From NCBI GenBank assembly GCA_900291925.1, contig UWYS01000007.1, positions 806,001 through 870,000 of the forward strand: a stretch of 64,000 bases of DNA, written 5' to 3'. This document shows, piece by piece, positions 20,935 through 31,879 of the stretch (positions are counted from its first letter, which is position 1; every line of letters starts with the position of its first letter). Both the position numbers and the translations under genes were made by a program. Under the pieces are notes generated by a model. It ran no database searches. It was not told where the DNA came from and worked only from the letters and a program-made list of their open reading frames with translations. Origin of the DNA: Thecaphora thlaspeos (Eukaryota; Basidiomycota; Ustilaginomycetes; Urocystidales; Glomosporiaceae).

Positions 20935-21299
20935 CCCCCGTTCCGCTGATGGGCTCGGCTCGGCTCGCTTGTCTCGTCCGGCAAACCACATTCTTCCTCA
21001 CTCGACGCTCCTTCCCTTCGGCCTCTCTGCTCGCTTCCGCCATCGCTGCGCCCCACCTTGCTCTTGTGACCGTCGTTACCGCGCTGCCATTTACGCCGGA
21101 CCGGGCTCGCGCGTGTCCCTCGCTCCGTCTCTCTATCCCCGTACTCCCCGTGTCTGTCGCCCATCCGCGCTTCCTGCCTCCATCGCCCGTGACCGACACC
21201 CTTCACCGCGACTACCACGACAACTATACCACTAACGCCACAACCACAACATCGTCCCTACCTCCCCGCCGTCTCCTCTCCTCTGCGCACGGGCTTTAG
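19561..21299. promoter_or_regulatory. divergent intergenic region between the kinase and IDP1
   Basis: About 1.7 kb between two genes for mitochondrial proteins. The content is low in complexity: GGTGATC repeats near 19612-19630, (CAC)n at about 20165-20192 and (CTG)12 at 20898-20933. Long frames exist on both strands but are Pro/Arg/His-rich and resemble nothing known. Confidence 0.5.
20898..20933. repeat. (CTG)12 microsatellite
   Basis: Twelve uninterrupted CTG triplets stand upstream of IDP1, about 370 bases before its ATG, outside any supported coding sequence. Confidence 0.9.
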
Positions 21300-23593
21300 A
21301 TGCCATCTTGCCGTCTCGCAACCAACGCCGCTGGCAGGGGTATCCAGCTTGGTTCTCGTAGCCTCTCGACTGTCGCCTCGGTCAGCTTATCGCGCCGCGC
21401 CTTTTCGCGACTTTCTCGTAGCTCGCAGCGGCCGCTAGCTTCGTCGACCACCGCCTCGCTCGCCCTGAGCTCCGCACAGAACGCCGCATCCTCTAGCTTT
21501 CACCACCTACTCGCCGCGCGCCCCTTTTCCTCAACCATGTCTGCCGGTGAGTCTAGTCTGTTTGCAAAGACGAACGCGTCATCGCTCGTTGGCACGAAAG
21601 GGGCACGCTAGCGGGACAGCGCGGACGAGGGCCGCAATGTTGCTCGACCTGCATTCGCCTTGCCGACGTTGCGCTGCTGGCGGGTCCGTCGACACAACGG
21701 CAATCGGATTCAAGGGAGGATTTGACGGTCCAAAGGGATTTCGCAGCGCAGCGTGGGCCGGGGCCTGGGCCGGAGCCGGAGCCGGGGGCTAAACTCTCTT
21801 CCCCCGCCCCGCCCCGCCTTTCTTGCGGAGGCGCGCCCACCGCCGTTTGATGATCGGCCGAATAAAGGGAGCGAGAGAAAATTGGGAAGGTGGTGTGTGC
21901 GGTGCGAGCGGCGGGCAAGTCCTTGCTCTGCTTGGTCGTCCGCCCAGGCCGCGCCGGATCTCTCCGTGCGGCGTCCCGCTTTCGGTCTTCTCCTTCCTCC
22001 GTCCGCTTCGTCCAGCACACCTCCCAATCGCCCTCCCCTCCCCACTTGGTTCTCTTTCTCCTTTTCTACACGCAACTGACACAATGTCGCTTCTGCAACA
22101 CCCCTCACCATCACCGCCTCCTTCCCCCACGCCCTCTCCGTCTCCGACACCTTCACGCGCCCCCGCTCCGCCCTGCTCGCCGCCATGCCGTTCCGCACAT
22201 CAGCAAAGATCAAGGTCGCCAACCCCGTCGTCGAGCTCGACGGTGACGAGATGACGCGCATCATCTGGCACAAGATCCGAGAGCAGCTCGTCCTGCCCTT
22301 CCTCGACATCGACCTCAAGTACTACGACCTCGGGATGGAGCACCGCGATGCCACCGACGACAAGGTCACCGTAGAGGCCGCAGAGGCCATCAAGAAGTAC
22401 AAGGTCGGCGTCAAGTGCGCAACCATCACGCCCGACGAGGCGCGCGTTAAGGAGTTTGGCCTCAAGAAGATGTGGCTCAGTCCCAACGGCACCATCCGCA
22501 ACATCCTCGGCGGCACCGTCTTCCGCGAGCCCATCGTGGTCGAGAACATCCCCCGCCCCGTCTCCGGCTGGACCAAGCCCATCATCATCGGCCGACACGC
22601 CTTCGGCGACCAGTACCGCTGCCAGAACTTTGTTGCCCCCGGCAAGGGCAAGTTCACCATGACCTTCCAGCCCGAGGACACGTCCAAGCCCGCTCAGCAC
22701 TTTGACATCTTCAACTTCCCCGAGGGCGGAGGAGTCGGTATGGGCATGTACAACACCACCGAGTCGATCACCGGCTTCGCCCATGCCTGCTTCAAGATGG
22801 CCCTCTCGTCCGGCTACCCCATGATCCTCTCGACCAAGAACACCATCCTCAAGGCGTACGACGGGAAGTTCAAGGACGTCTTCCAGGAAATCTACGAAGC
22901 CGAGTACAAGAAGGAGTTTGACGCCAAGAACATCTGGTACGAGCACCGCCTCATCGACGATGCCGTCGCGCAGATCATCAAGGGCGACGGCGGCATGGTC
23001 TGGGCCTGCAAGAACTACGACGGCGACGTCCAGTCCGACATTGTCGCTCAGGGCTTCGGAAGCCTTGGTCTCATGACCTCGGTCCTCCTTACCCCCGACG
23101 GTGAGATCTGCGAGTCCGAAGCCGCCCACGGTACCGTCACGAGGCACTACCGCCAGCACCAGAAGGGCCAGGAGACATCGACCAACTCGATTGCCTCCAT
23201 CTACGCCTGGACCCGCGGTCTCGCCCACCGCGGAAGGCTCGACCAGAACCAGGAGCTCATCACCTTTGCCAAGGAGCTCGAGAAGGCGTGCATCGACTGC
23301 GTCAACAACAACCAGCTCACCAAGGACCTCGCCCTCAGCCTCCACGGCAAGAACCTCAAGCGCGAGCACTACCTCAGGTATGTTGTCCCTTTTCTTCATT
23401 TCCTCTTGCGTTGCGACATCTTTCCCCGCGGCGCTCGCCCGATGTACATCGAGGCTAACTCTCATTCTCCCTTTATTCATTTCCCTGTCTCCGTCCGTGT
23501 CTCTCCTACAGCACCGAGGAGTTCCTCGACGCTGTCCGCGACCGTCTGACCAACGCACTCCAGAGCAAGGGCATTGAGGCTGGAAAGCTCTAA
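21300..23593 (+). CDS. IDP1: NADP-dependent isocitrate dehydrogenase, mitochondrial, with a possible second start
   Basis: Exons 21300-21546, 22204-23377 and 23512-23593 join in frame to 500 residues. Exon 1 encodes a Ser/Arg-rich presequence ending PFSSTMSA. It splices (GTGAGT...CAG, 657 bases) onto [18 protein letters not shown], the conserved start of the mature enzyme. The core has [18 protein letters not shown] (substrate loop), [17 protein letters not shown] and the NADP-binding [12 protein letters not shown]. The enzyme makes 2-oxoglutarate and NADPH. An in-frame ATG at 22185, inside the intron just before the acceptor, would give [11 protein letters not shown]..., a form without the presequence. 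The last intron splits a Ser codon ([15 protein letters not shown]). The C-terminus is GKL, near but not equal to a peroxisomal SKL signal. Confidence 0.93.
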
Positions 23594-25126
23594 AAGCCCA
23601 AAGCTCAACATCCTATGTCCCGACGGCATAGCCGGCGCGGCATGGATGTCTGATGGGTAACCGCACGGCCGTCTGCTGTCCCGAATTTCGTCGACGATAG
23701 CGTCGTTGGCAGGCGGGCACCGGCAGAGCGTGCGTGGGTTGAATCCTGTTCCTCTTCCTCTACAATCACCCCAGGCCTGAGTAGCATGCTGTGTGCGTCG
23801 CTTGCAGCAGTGGGGCGATCGAGAGTGAGGAGCAGCGACAACCGCAGGAGGAAGAGATGTGAACGGAAGGTACAGAGGGATCTATCTTGCACACTATCAT
23901 TCAAGACTAACGACCAAATGCCATCGATCCGTACAAGCTTAGTGCACGACGAGGACCTCGACGACTACCTCAGCGGCGTGTCTTGCGTCGCTGCTTCCGG
24001 ACCCGGTATCGAACTCGATCTGGTCGTCGGGCCCGTCGTCGGTGTAGCGACTCGACTTGGCGATCGTGTGTTATCTCCGTTGGGATACCTTTCCTGTGGG
24101 AACGCTGACGTTGTCGCCGGCGTGGTCCGAAACAGCCTCGCCCTCGTCGTTATCGATGTCGACTCGTTCATGCCGCTGTGTCAGCAGCCTGAAGCCCTCG
24201 CCGCGACAGGTCACAAGACGAGGCCGGGAAGAAGCCGGACGAGCAGCGCTAGCTAGCAAGAGCCGGGGCCCGTGCGTAGGGACCTAGGCATACGTCGTCG
24301 CAGTGGTGACTGCGCGTGCGTGTGGTGTGACCACTCGTTCCGTGTGGCATATGTAGAGCTGTGGAATGGCGTCGAGCGTGGACGTCGAGCATGGCGCGCC
24401 GTACCGGTCCGCTCGCCAGCGAGTGCACGAGGCCACCTTGATGCACGCGTCCCCACGCAGCTGAAAGAGATGCGCGGTGGTCAAGTGGTGTAAATATACA
24501 GGGTGACTTTCTGTAACTACATTTCGAGTTCAAGATTCTTGATAGGGAGCCAGGCTGAAGACAAAGGAGGATGGACTGGCTCCACCTTGGGTTTTGTCAC
24601 GCCACCATCGACCCCGCCTCCCACGCCCCTGCCCCTGCCCCTGCCCCTGCCCCTGCCCCTGCCCCTGCCCCTGCCTCTGCTTGTTGCTGCTGTTATTGCT
24701 GCCGTCGCCGCTACCGCTGCTTATCGGATCACTTCCGACTACGCCCGTTCAGCCTCGCGCCCGCCGCCCCACCTCGCTCGCCTCTGCGCGAGGCACAAAG
24801 TACCGCCAAGCACCGTCCCCGCGGCTCTTTGACCTCTCTGCGGAGCGCGCCCGCCTTGGCAATCCGCTGGCACACACACCGCCTTCCGTCTCAGACCTGG
24901 CGCCGTCTGTGACACATAGCCAGCAGCAGCTCTCCTGGCTTGCTCCTCGCCCCTTTGTGGTCCTTGCGCGCCCGTCGGCTCTTCCACCTGCCGCAGCGAG
25001 AGGCGCTCCCCGGGCGGAGCTACGCACACACCTACTTCCGCCGCCACAGCACACGGACTCTCTGGCAGCCGCACAGGACAGCGCGACCCGAACTTACCCA
25101 CACCAACACGCACAACCCCGCCCGCG
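23594..25126. other. intergenic, no gene recognised
   Basis: About 1.5 kb between IDP1 and the IES4-like gene. Open frames at 23786-24256 (plus) and around 24250-24530 (minus) show no family features. A (CCCCTG)n array lies at about 24625-24672. The last 300 bases are pyrimidine-rich and probably form the downstream promoter. Confidence 0.5.
24625..24672. repeat. (CCCCTG)n array
   Basis: About eight head-to-tail copies of a six-base unit stand 450 bases upstream of the IES4-like start codon. Confidence 0.9.
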
Positions 25127-26895
25127 ATGAAGGTCAAGCTCAGAGTCCCGCTCTCGACGACGCCGCGCCAAACGGCCTCGCCGCTCTCGAACGCAAGAGG
25201 ACCCGAAGACATGGAGATCGACGGTTCGGCTGCGCGACCGCCGAACCAGCCTGCCGCAGAGTCAGAAGGCGAGGGAGGGGACGGCGAGGAAGATGAGGAT
25301 GAAGACGACGACGAAGAGGACGAGGAGGGCGACGAGCTGGACGGTGAGTGGCGCCTGGGGCATGACCGAGCATGGAGCTGCCTCGTCGCGGAACCCCCTC
25401 GAGGGGCGTGCAGCGCAGCCTCCCCTTATCGCCTGCTCCAGCAGCGATCGAGTCGATACTGACATTCCCCCATCCTTACCACCACTACCGCCACCACCAC
25501 AATATCCGCTGTACTCCTCCGCCTACCGCTAGAGCTCGACGAGCTCGAAGACGAGGTAGCAACGCCCGCCGTGACCGCATCCAATCAGGCCTCGCCCAAA
25601 CGCAGCCGTATCACTATCAAGCCGCGAGCGCCAAGAAAGCAGCACGAGGACGCCTCGCCCTCTCCCACTCCATCCTCAAACGCCAGAGAGCCCGGCTCGA
25701 GGGACAGTCCCAACAGCGGGAAAGCGGGCAGCGCCACGCCCTCCGAGCGCGCCAGGGCCCTCACGGGCAAGAGGGCTGGCCTAGCCCGTCAAGCCGAGGC
25801 GGCGCGCATGACGACGGCGGAGCTCGATGCACTACCCGCCGCCAAGAGGAGGAAGAACCACAAGGCTAGGGGAGCCCCCGGCCCGGGAAGAGGGTGGAGG
25901 AAGGGTCTAACAAAGTGAGTCTCTACGTTGACGGACGAACAAACCATCTCCAGCTGCGCACAAAGTCTTGAGAGGAGCTGGGTCGCTGACGAGAAGCCTC
26001 ACTTACGTTCTGGATTGCACGATACAACAGGGGCCAGAAGCCGGTCTACGAGCTGCCGGGCGGACTGCGGGAGGCGGAGACGACGCCGTCGAGCTTCGGC
26101 AATACCTCGTCAGCAGCGGCAGCAACAACAGGAATGGCATCAGGCGCGGCCTCGTCCGTCTACCAGCGAGCTTCGTCCCTTGTGCCCCAGCCCAACCACG
26201 GCGACACCTCGAACGCCTCGGTCAAGCGTTCCGCACCGTTGGCTGCCGTCAAGATCCACGATGCGAGCGGTACACGCACGCACATCAGCGACCTCTCGGC
26301 CAAGCAAGGGACCGCCAAGAACCCGGGCTTCCGCTACCCACCGCTCCCCAGCAGCCGCGGCGGACCGCCAATCCTGCCCATCGCCAAGATTCCCATCTCA
26401 TTCCAGGGCAATTCGACAGTGAACGACAAGGCGTCGGCCAAAAAGGCGCCGCGCAGCTGGACCAAGAACAAGCGCGAGTTCCTCAGCCTCGGCGGCCGGC
26501 TGTGGAGCGTACCGACGTGGTACGGCGGCGAGGACAAGGGGTTTGAGAGAAAGGTCGATCCGTCCCTGGCCCCGGTGTTGGCCCAGTCGACGGCGGCGAG
26601 CGCGAGCGGCAACGCTGTCACCAAGGAAACGCCGACGCCTACGCCTACGCCAGCACCACCGGCGGCTTCGACAACCGCAGCAGGGGGAGCGGCAACTGCG
26701 ACGCCGAGCGCAGCACCGAGGGCCGGTGCAGCCTCTTCGACGAGTTCGAGGCTGTCACCGGACAAGGCGGCAACGGAGAGGTCGGCGACGGGCACGGCAT
26801 CGCCCCTTCCGCCGCCGCGCCACGTCGGAGCGGTGGTCAAGGAGGACGTCAGCTGGAGGGGACAGAGTCCGGCATTTCTGGCCGGCGGGCGTTGA
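25127..26895 (+). CDS. IES4: INO80 chromatin-remodelling subunit Ies4-like protein
   Basis: Exons 25127-25343, 25533-25914 and 26031-26895 join in frame to 487 residues. The protein begins MKVKLRVP, followed by an acidic tract of Glu and Asp. Then come basic Ser/Pro/Arg-rich stretches, KARGAPGPGRGWRKGLTKGQ, and later KNKREFLSLGGRLWSVPTWYGG. The order resembles fungal Ies4 proteins as I recall them: an N-terminal K/L-rich strand, a GxPGPxxG...GLGQ basic patch, and a KGFxLxSFxGxxWxxPxW motif. Ies4 is a small INO80 subunit with a checkpoint role in yeast. The tail from about residue 350 is Ala/Thr/Pro-rich. Coding status is secure from splice-phase continuity; the family name is a motif-level match. 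Confidence 0.65.
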
Positions 26896-27169
26896 GCAAG
26901 GCGGAACAGAGTTGACAGGAGAGCGGCGCCCAGGGCACGACATCGACGCGACCGTCAAGTCTCACGCAGCATCCACACGCGAGTACACGCAGGTGTGGCA
27001 TGCAGACGGGTGAGCAAGCAAGCATTGCCGACGAGCACAGCACCATCATCACACACGCCACTTCTGTCAGCGATGCGTAATGGCATTTGCGAAGCCCGTG
27101 CTGTATGCTGACGTGCGTGATTGTGAGACAGGCCGAGGTCAGAGGACATTTGTGCCAGGCAACTCGGGT

Positions 27170-28100
27170 TTAGAGCACTGTGCGGGGAAAGGAGGAAAAG
27201 GCCGAGAGAGTAAGAGGGTCAGCGTGTGAACCACGACGACGACCGATTGCAAGGGCCACGGACGTCTACGTCTACGAGAGCGGGATGGCACTCACTTCTC
27301 TTCTTCTTGGGCCTGACGCCTCCGACCTTTACAGGAGTCTTGTCGGTCATCTTTGCGACGAGCTGCCTGGTAGCCTGACCTTCTCCGGCGAGTAGGGCTC
27401 TGTATACGGCCTCTCTCCCCTGTCCGAAGCCATTCCATAGGATCTCGAGGTTGAGGATCCTCCATGCGTCCCTCCTTTCGCCGATCTTGGCAAACATGTT
27501 GAAGGCGGCCCTGTAAGCGGCCTCGTAGCCGCTACGTGCAGCCTTTTTGAAGCCGACACTGCCGCCGGATGAAAAGGCTAGCGGTTCGCCCTGCGGAGAG
27601 GTGAGGGTGAGGATGGTGTTGTTGCGAGAGGACCGGACGTGGAGCTTGTGTGCCGGTACGTTGAGGAGAGGGTTGGACGTGCGGATGCGTGGTCGGATGG
27701 TGGTGGCGCGGAAGAGGGAGGGTTCTGGCGCCGACGAGGAGGGTGAGGAGGGCAGGCCGAAATCACGCATGCCCGGGAGCGAGACGGGTGTGGGGGAGGA
27801 CGTAGCGGCAGAGGCGAGGATGTCGTCGAGATTTGTGGAAGCGGCTGCGCGGCCGCTGGGAGCTGTGGCTGGTGTGGATGCCTCGGCGGCTGGCGACGCT
27901 GATGGCAAAGGGGCAGCCGCCTCCGCGCCGCTGCTGCTGCTGCTGCTGGGAGTGTCCTCCTCGTTGAGACAAAGGGCCGACGAGGAGAGCTGACGATGGC
28001 TGACGAGGTAGGAGGTGGAAGCGGTCGAGGGCCCGCCGAGCTGTCCAAGACGGGTGGCGGGGCGGAGCGCGGCTATGTTGAAGAACTGTCGCAGCATCAT
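27170..28100 (-). CDS. mitochondrial small-subunit ribosomal protein uS11m
   Basis: Exon 1 (28100-27296) and an eight-base last exon (27177-27170) give 270 residues. The conserved uS11 domain is C-terminal: HKLHVRSSRNNTILTLTSPQG, then FSSGGSVGFKKAARSGYEAA, and finally VKVGGVRPKKKR. The N-terminal half combines an Arg/Ser presequence (MMLRQFFNIAALRPATRLG) with a Ser/Ala-rich linker of about 90 residues. uS11m lies in the platform of the mitochondrial 30S-like subunit. Without splicing the frame would run on as SECHPALVDVDV past the conserved end. The GTGAGT donor and CAG acceptor give the short end RML instead, close to the usual basic C-terminus. Divergent from the G-gamma gene. Confidence 0.85.
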
Positions 28101-28731
28101 GGTGTCGGTCGTGGCTGGAGCCGGTCAAAGTCGGATGGACTGAAGCCAAGAGCTGTGCGAAGTGACGGCCAAGGTGAGAGAGAGATGGTCAAGAGTAGAC
28201 AAGAGGATGGCCTGCAACAACGTCTGTTGCTCGCGTCTGACGAGAGGGCGAGCGCAAAGAGGGCACAGGAAAATGTGGCCAGCCATGATGCGCTCGGTGC
28301 CGAGGCAGCCTCCTGGCCCGACCTCCAAGGGCGGTCCCCTCTTGGGGAAACTGCCGGCCGGCCAGCACAGAGGGGGAGGGGGGAGGGGGGAGAGGGGAGC
28401 AGCGCCGCGCCGCTTGCCTCGCCGGAGCCGTCTTGAATCGCTCGCTCCAGGCTGCCGCTGCTCGCTCCAGGCTGCCGCTGCTCGCTCTCCAGGCTGCCGC
28501 TGCTCGCTCCAGGCTGCCGCTGCTCGCTCTCCAGGCTGCCGCTGCTCGCTCCAGGCTGCCGCTGCTCGCTCTCCAGGCTGCCGCTGCTCGCTCTCCAGGC
28601 TGCCGCTGCTCGCTCCAGGCTGCCGCTGCTCGCTCCCTCTTTCCCCAAGCCCTCCCTCACCTCTCTACCCTTCTACCCTCAACACTCAGCACCACCACCA
28701 CCACCACCACCACAGCACAGCACAGCCCACC
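28101..28731. promoter_or_regulatory. divergent intergenic region uS11m / G-gamma, with minisatellite
   Basis: 630 bases between two start codons. The main content is the 20/22-base minisatellite listed separately; the last 60 bases contain a (CAC)n run directly before the G-gamma ATG. Confidence 0.55.
28444..28632. repeat. minisatellite with 20- and 22-base units, nine copies
   Basis: Units of GCTCCAGGCTGCCGCTGCTC and a variant with two extra bases (GCTCTCC...) follow one another nine times. The order of short (s) and long (l) units is s s l s l s l l s. It ends 100 bases before the G-gamma start codon, so it lies in the probable promoter or leader. Confidence 0.9.
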
Positions 28732-29107
28732 ATGAACGCCAAGCCGCACAAGCAGTCCATGTCCGAGCTCAAGCTCAGGAGGCTCACCGAACACAACCAG
28801 AGGCTCAAAGAGGACCTCGACAGGCCCAGGATCCGCGTCTCCGAGGCCAGCCAGAGGTGAGCAACGCCAGCAGAGCGCCGCCGTCTAGATGGCATCTTGC
28901 CCATCGCAACAATACTGACAACCCATCCCCGCACTGATCCAACACCCACGCTCCACTCTGTTCGCTCGCCTGCTGGATTCATCTAGCCTGATTAACTACT
29001 GCAAGTCGACGCGCGACTACCTCGTCCCCTCGGTCTGGGGCCAGGTCGACAAGCGCGAGGACCCCTACGCTCCCCCCGGCGGCGGATGCGCCTGCGTCGC
29101 CATGTAG
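28732..29107 (+). CDS. heterotrimeric G-protein gamma subunit
   Basis: Exons 28732-28856 and 28987-29107 join in frame to 81 residues, the normal size for a fungal G-gamma. The GGL helix reads [20 protein letters not shown]; after the splice come [19 protein letters not shown] and DPYAPP. The protein ends CACVAM: a CAAX box (CVAM) for prenylation with a further Cys two residues upstream, a typical palmitoylation site. It pairs with the G-beta subunit at the plasma membrane in pheromone or nutrient signalling. Each exon alone is short, so the gene is visible only after splicing. Confidence 0.92.
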
Positions 29108-29661
29108 AGCAGCGCTCTATCCTCCAGCTCCGTCCGCGCCATCAGTTATCGGCGCATTGAGCAAGGGAATGGGGAGAGGGGAGAGAGACGCGACGACAGT
29201 CCGGCGCGCGACCGAGGGGCGGCGGAGCGCACGACTCTTACATACACATACCACACCACTTGCTATCGCCCATATGTTCATGATCACGCGCACTCGTACG
29301 CGCACTCGCACACGCACACTTGCGCTGCCACCACGCTGTACACACTCTTTGCCACCTTCAGCTGCCTTTTCCTTGAGCTCGGTCATGCTGGCGGCCGACG
29401 ACGACTGGTGGAATGGGGTGCTGCTCTGTGCTGCTGCGGCGTTGTGGGGGCGCCTGAAAGTCTTGCCGCACGATAGCGCCGAGCTGCGCACAGTCTCTGA
29501 ACCGTGTGGCGGCGGCCGCTCTCTGCCTCTCCGCCTCTCCGCCTCTCCGCCTCTCCGCCTCTCCGCCTCTCGCCCTTGCCACCTCCATCCTTCTCCCGCC
29601 CAACCAGCCCCTTTGCTGAAGCTGCCACCTCTGCGTGCTGCAGATCGCCACAGGCCACAAA
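29108..29661. other. intergenic G-gamma / UBA3, with short repeats
   Basis: About 550 bases. It contains a CGCACT-rich run (about 29288-29320) and the eight-base repeat GCCTCTCC, about six copies at 29525-29570. A CAG at 29641-29643 could be the acceptor of a further 5' UBA3 exon. Confidence 0.5.
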
Positions 29662-31790
29662 ATGGCCCAGCAGCACGCCTGGCCCGGCCGCTACGCCCAC
29701 ATCGACAAGATGCTCGACAAGCCAGGACGTGAGTAGGCTTGTGGCTCTGCCTGTCTATCTACCCTTCTTGTCGAGAATACTGCTGCACTACTAGTGACAC
29801 CCGGCACCGCATCCTCTTGCCTCCTCCAGCCTACACCGACGTAGCCTTTCAAGCTGGAGCACCGTGACTATCACCGGCCGTGACAAAGGACAAGAAGCCC
29901 TCTCCAAAGTACTGACAGAGCCTCCACGCACCTATCTGAGCGACTGTCCAGGGTAAAGACGTTCCTGCGCGAGCAGTGCAACATCCTCGTCATTGGCGCC
30001 GGCGGGCTAGGCTGCGAGATCCTTTCCAACCTCGCCCTCACCGGTTTCCGCGACATACACATCATCGACATGGACACTATCGATGTTTCCAACCTCAACC
30101 GCCAGTTCCTCTTCAGGTAAGATGATAGAGATGCGGCCTCGTTCAGGGTGACAGGGCCAGTCTTGTCGCTGCCCGCGCGCGCTCTCGAGACCACTGACGA
30201 CGGCTTTCATCGTGTCTCGCCTTCGTCGCCTACAACGGACAGAGAGCGCGACATAGGAAGGCCAAAGGCGACTGTAGCCGCCGAGTTTGTTCAGAAGAGG
30301 GTGCCTGGGGTCAAGGTGACGCCGTGAGTACATCCTGGGCCTCGGCGTGAAGCGATATCTTGCGTTAGCGTGGCTGAAACAGTTCATGGCCTCGATGGCC
30401 GACCTTCCCGCGCCTTCAGCTTTCACGGAAAGATCCAGGACAAGGATCAAGACTTTTACATGCACTTCAACATCGTCATCTGCGGTCTCGACTCGGTGAG
30501 GGGGTTGCGGCCTGCCTCGCTGATCTCGGCCTCCTGATGACGGCCGCTGACGTTTCCCGATCTGTCCGCCTCCTTCTCCACTGCACGCAGGTCGATGCGC
30601 GCCGCTGGATCAACGCGACGCTGGTCAACATGGTCGATTCGGACAATCCAGAGTCGCTGAAGCCACTGATTGACGGTGGTACCGAGGGCTTCAAGGGTCA
30701 GGCGCGGGTGATCCTGCCCACCATCACATCGTGCTACGAGTGCAGCCTGGACATGCTGAGCAAGCAGACGACCTACCCGATCTGCACCATTGCCAACACG
30801 CCGAGGCTGCCCGAACACTGCATCGAGTGGGCCAGCGTGCTCGAGTGGCCGAGGGTGTTTGGAGGTGAGCAAGCGGCACGGGCTACTCTAGCGGGATCGG
30901 TTTGGGACGGCGTGACATTCTGATTGACCTCTTCCCCTCCTACGCTGTCCATTCGACACGAGCACAGACAAGAAGCTCGACCACGACGATCCGGAACACA
31001 TTACGTGGCTGTTGGAGCAGGCCTCGGCGCGCGCGGCACACTTCAACATCCCCGGCGTCACCTACACGCTCACCCAGGGTGTCGTGAAGAACATCATCCC
31101 GGCCATCGCCAGTACCAATGCCATCATTGCAGGTGGGTCCTCACCCGTCGTCCTCTTGTCCCTTTTCTCCCTGTCGTCGTCGCTTCACCCTTCTGACATA
31201 GTTTGCCCTGTTAATTCCGATCAACACACAGCCGCCTGCGTGCAAGAAGCCTTCAAATTCGCCACCACTTCCGCTCCCTACCTGGACAACTACATGATGT
31301 TCACCGGCAACGACAGCGTCTACACCTACACTTTCGAGCACGAAAAGCGAGCCGACTGCCCCGTGTGCGGCGGCGAGAGTAGGGTGTTGAATCTGGATCC
31401 AGAGTGTAGACTCGAAGAGCTCATCGACAAGTTGAGGGACATGGCTGATCTGTGAGTTGTCCCCGTATGGCATTGCTCTCTCAGTGGGACAATGTTCGAT
31501 CGCTGCCTTTACTGACACGGTCCTTATTTCTTCTGCCTCTTTTTTTTTTTTTTTCCTGTTTGACGTCGACGATGATCGAATGTGTCGATCGAACTACAAG
31601 ACAAATCACCAAACCCTCTCTATCGCTAGCTGGCAAACCAATCTACTATCAAGCTCCACCGCAACTGGAGGAATCGACGAGACCGAACCTCACCAAACCT
31701 ATCAGGGAACTCGTCAACGATGGAGAGGAGCTTACGGTAACGGACGCAAAGTTGCCCTTTACGCTAGGTGTCATCGTGACGTATCAGTGA
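29662..31790 (+). CDS. UBA3: NEDD8-activating enzyme E1 catalytic subunit
   Basis: Nine exons join in frame (29662-29728, 29830-29863, 29952-30116, 30243-30323, 30420-30495, 30591-30864, 30968-31132, 31232-31451, 31601-31790) to give 423 residues. Seen in order: [14 protein letters not shown], the ATP loop [37 protein letters not shown], a zinc pair CYEC, the catalytic Cys in [20 protein letters not shown] (about residue 206), the second zinc pair CPVC, and a ubiquitin-like C-terminal domain that binds the E2 ([18 protein letters not shown]). With Ula1/APP-BP1 it activates NEDD8/Rub1 for transfer to Ubc12 and cullins. All junctions keep phase. The first ATG could be preceded by another exon. 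It converges on the hydrolase gene. Confidence 0.93.
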
Positions 31791-31879
31791 TGAGTGGCGT
31801 GGAGGGGCATAATAAACGACAGGATGATGAGACTTGGTCGTGCGGACATAGCAGTAACAAGAGGCCGCGTGGGGGGGGT

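Noticed and set aside
22200..23558. 452-residue frame antisense to IDP1
   Set aside because: It is the shadow of a GC-rich coding strand; its translation is Val/Leu/Asp-rich without motifs, and the sense strand is a clear enzyme.
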